This document shows positions 5,351 through 6,097 of a DNA stretch of 6,097 nt, piece by piece. Under the pieces are notes generated by a model that saw nothing but the letters and a program-made list of their open reading frames with translations, did not search any database and was not told where the DNA came from. The stretch's first letter is position 1. Each line of letters opens with the position of its first letter. A program made the position numbers and the translations under genes. The stretch is from an uncultured Treponema sp. (GTDB lineage: Bacteria > Spirochaetota > Spirochaetia > Treponematales > Treponemataceae), in NCBI GenBank assembly GCA_946538875.1, contig CAMNHD010000109.1, positions 1 to 6,097 of the forward strand. Direction: 5' to 3'.

Positions 5351-6097
5351 TTAAAAATAAGAGCGCAGGACTATGCCCTGGTCGTAGTTGCCGAATCCCT
5401 TTCCAAAGATGTTCATTCCGCCCATGTGCTCAGCGTCTTCTTTTACGCCGATGCGGACACGGATTGAATGATGCTCTGAGATTTCAAGGTCCTGAAGTTT
5501 TACATCCGAGATTTTCACGCCGTCAACAAAGCTTCCTTCGTTGGTGACGGAAAAGTGCTTTAAGAGTCCGTACTGACTGCCTTCCAGTTTCCACCAGTCC
5601 GGTGTGTACTTGCCGCGTTTGTCTCCGTAGTCGCCTGGGCTTGTCCATGTACCGATTTCCTTGCGGTTGATCCACATGGTTATGTCGGACGGCCAGTTGG
5701 AATTGGTGCCTGGTGTCTCGGAGGAAAGTTCCATGCTGATTTCAAGTTTGGTAAGGGTCTTTGACTCATACATTGTGTTGTTGGGGAACTTGTACTCAAA
5801 GGAGCCTGAACCACACCACAGGAGTCCGGCCTTCATGCGGTCCGGGTCCAGGAATGAGTCCGGCACATCCAGGAGACCGATGATTTTTTCGCTTGAGCAG
5901 AGTCCGCAGGGGGTCGTGACGCGGCAGTCGGTGAAGATTCCGATTGGCATTTCCACTTCCACAAAATTCTTTTCTGCGTTCTGCTTTTCAGGGAACTGAA
6001 TCAGGAGTTCGCGGAATGCGGGGTGACAGAGTTTCTGGTTTCCCTTTTTGGCCTTTATTGATTCTGTTGCGATGAGACCTGCGTTTTCCAGGATGGC
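5351..6097 (-). CDS. COG4189-type winged-helix transcriptional regulator, 5' end missing
   Basis: The frame is open from the window edge to a TAA at 5351, giving the last 248 residues; the start lies outside. Residues 1-35 (ILENAGLI, then a basic wing and LCHPAFRELLIQFP) look like the end of an ArsR-like winged helix, where the wing follows the recognition helix. The rest is a large, apparently all-beta domain. It includes EMPIGIFTDCRVTTPCGLCS (49-68), NWPSDITMWINRKEIGTWTSPGDYGDKRGK from about 134 (two overlapping pieces: NWPSDITMWINRKEIG and EIGTWTSPGDYGDKRGK) and PDWWKLEGSQYGLL (166-179). These match my memory of COG4189 predicted regulators, often annotated as ArsR or helix-turn-helix proteins. 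A GTG at 5962 inside the gene is not a credible start, because the open frame before it encodes the winged-helix end. The C-terminal domain probably senses a ligand, possibly a sugar given the neighbours; this is inference. The gene ends at a strong terminator. Confidence 0.82.
   Translation of the reverse strand, partial: AILENAGLIATESIKAKKGNQKLCHPAFRELLIQFPEKQNAEKNFVEVEMPIGIFTDCRVTTPCGLCSSEKIIGLLDVPDSFLDPDRMKAGLLWCGSGSFEYKFPNNTMYESKTLTKLEISMELSSETPGTNSNWPSDITMWINRKEIGTWTSPGDYGDKRGKYTPDWWKLEGSQYGLLKHFSVTNEGSFVDGVKISDVKLQDLEISEHHSIRVRIGVKEDAEHMGGMNIFGKGFGNYDQGIVLRSYF

Noticed and set aside
1..6097. CRISPR array, insertion sequence, tRNA or rRNA
   Set aside because: No regular spacer-repeat pattern, transposase frame, terminal inverted repeats of mobile type, or conserved RNA gene sequence was recognised.

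Overview
The window looks like part of a chromosomal carbohydrate-use region from an anaerobic, probably gut or rumen, plant-fibre-degrading bacterium. This is inferred from gene content: two cytoplasmic GH51 arabinofuranosidases, a GH94 glycoside phosphorylase, a flavin reductase-rubredoxin protein typical of anaerobes, and a COG4189-type regulator. Base composition is moderate with GC-rich intergenic islands. A Treponema-like spirochaete or a clostridial Bacillota fits best. I cannot settle which without a search.

Every gene I can support is on the minus strand, so transcription runs from high to low coordinates. At the right edge (6097-5351) is a regulator cut by the window edge. Its frame is open to the edge and includes the end of a winged-helix DNA-binding domain. 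It ends before a strong intrinsic terminator (5311-5277). Next is a single-gene unit for a flavin reductase fused to a short rubredoxin domain (5123-4509), with its own promoter. Its true start lies 33 bases inside the longest open frame. A 393-base gap follows (4508-4116). It holds an unusual GC-rich, hairpin-rich element and then a well-formed promoter with a palindrome just downstream of the likely transcription start.

That promoter should drive a three-gene operon. It encodes a GH51 arabinofuranosidase of the GNENWGCGG type (4115-2601), a small cysteine-rich DUF6171-like protein overlapping its end by 10 bases (2610-2311), and a second GH51 enzyme of the GNEMDGPWQ type (2181-691). Between the second and third genes lies a G-rich, roughly 12-base degenerate tandem repeat. 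The operon closes with a textbook terminator at 648-608. The last unit (374 to the left edge) is the start of a GH94 phosphorylase gene. It has its own promoter, overlapped by an AT-rich inverted repeat, and a leader of about 125 bases.

In a working model, arabinose-decorated oligosaccharides are imported, two different intracellular arabinofuranosidases remove the arabinose, and a GH94 phosphorylase splits a beta-linked disaccharide with phosphate to conserve energy. The regulator may sense a sugar and control one or more of these units. The redox gene is probably unrelated to sugar use. The less explained items are the GC-rich structured element (about 4490-4246), the DUF6171-like gene inside the operon, the G-rich repeat, and two candidate operators.
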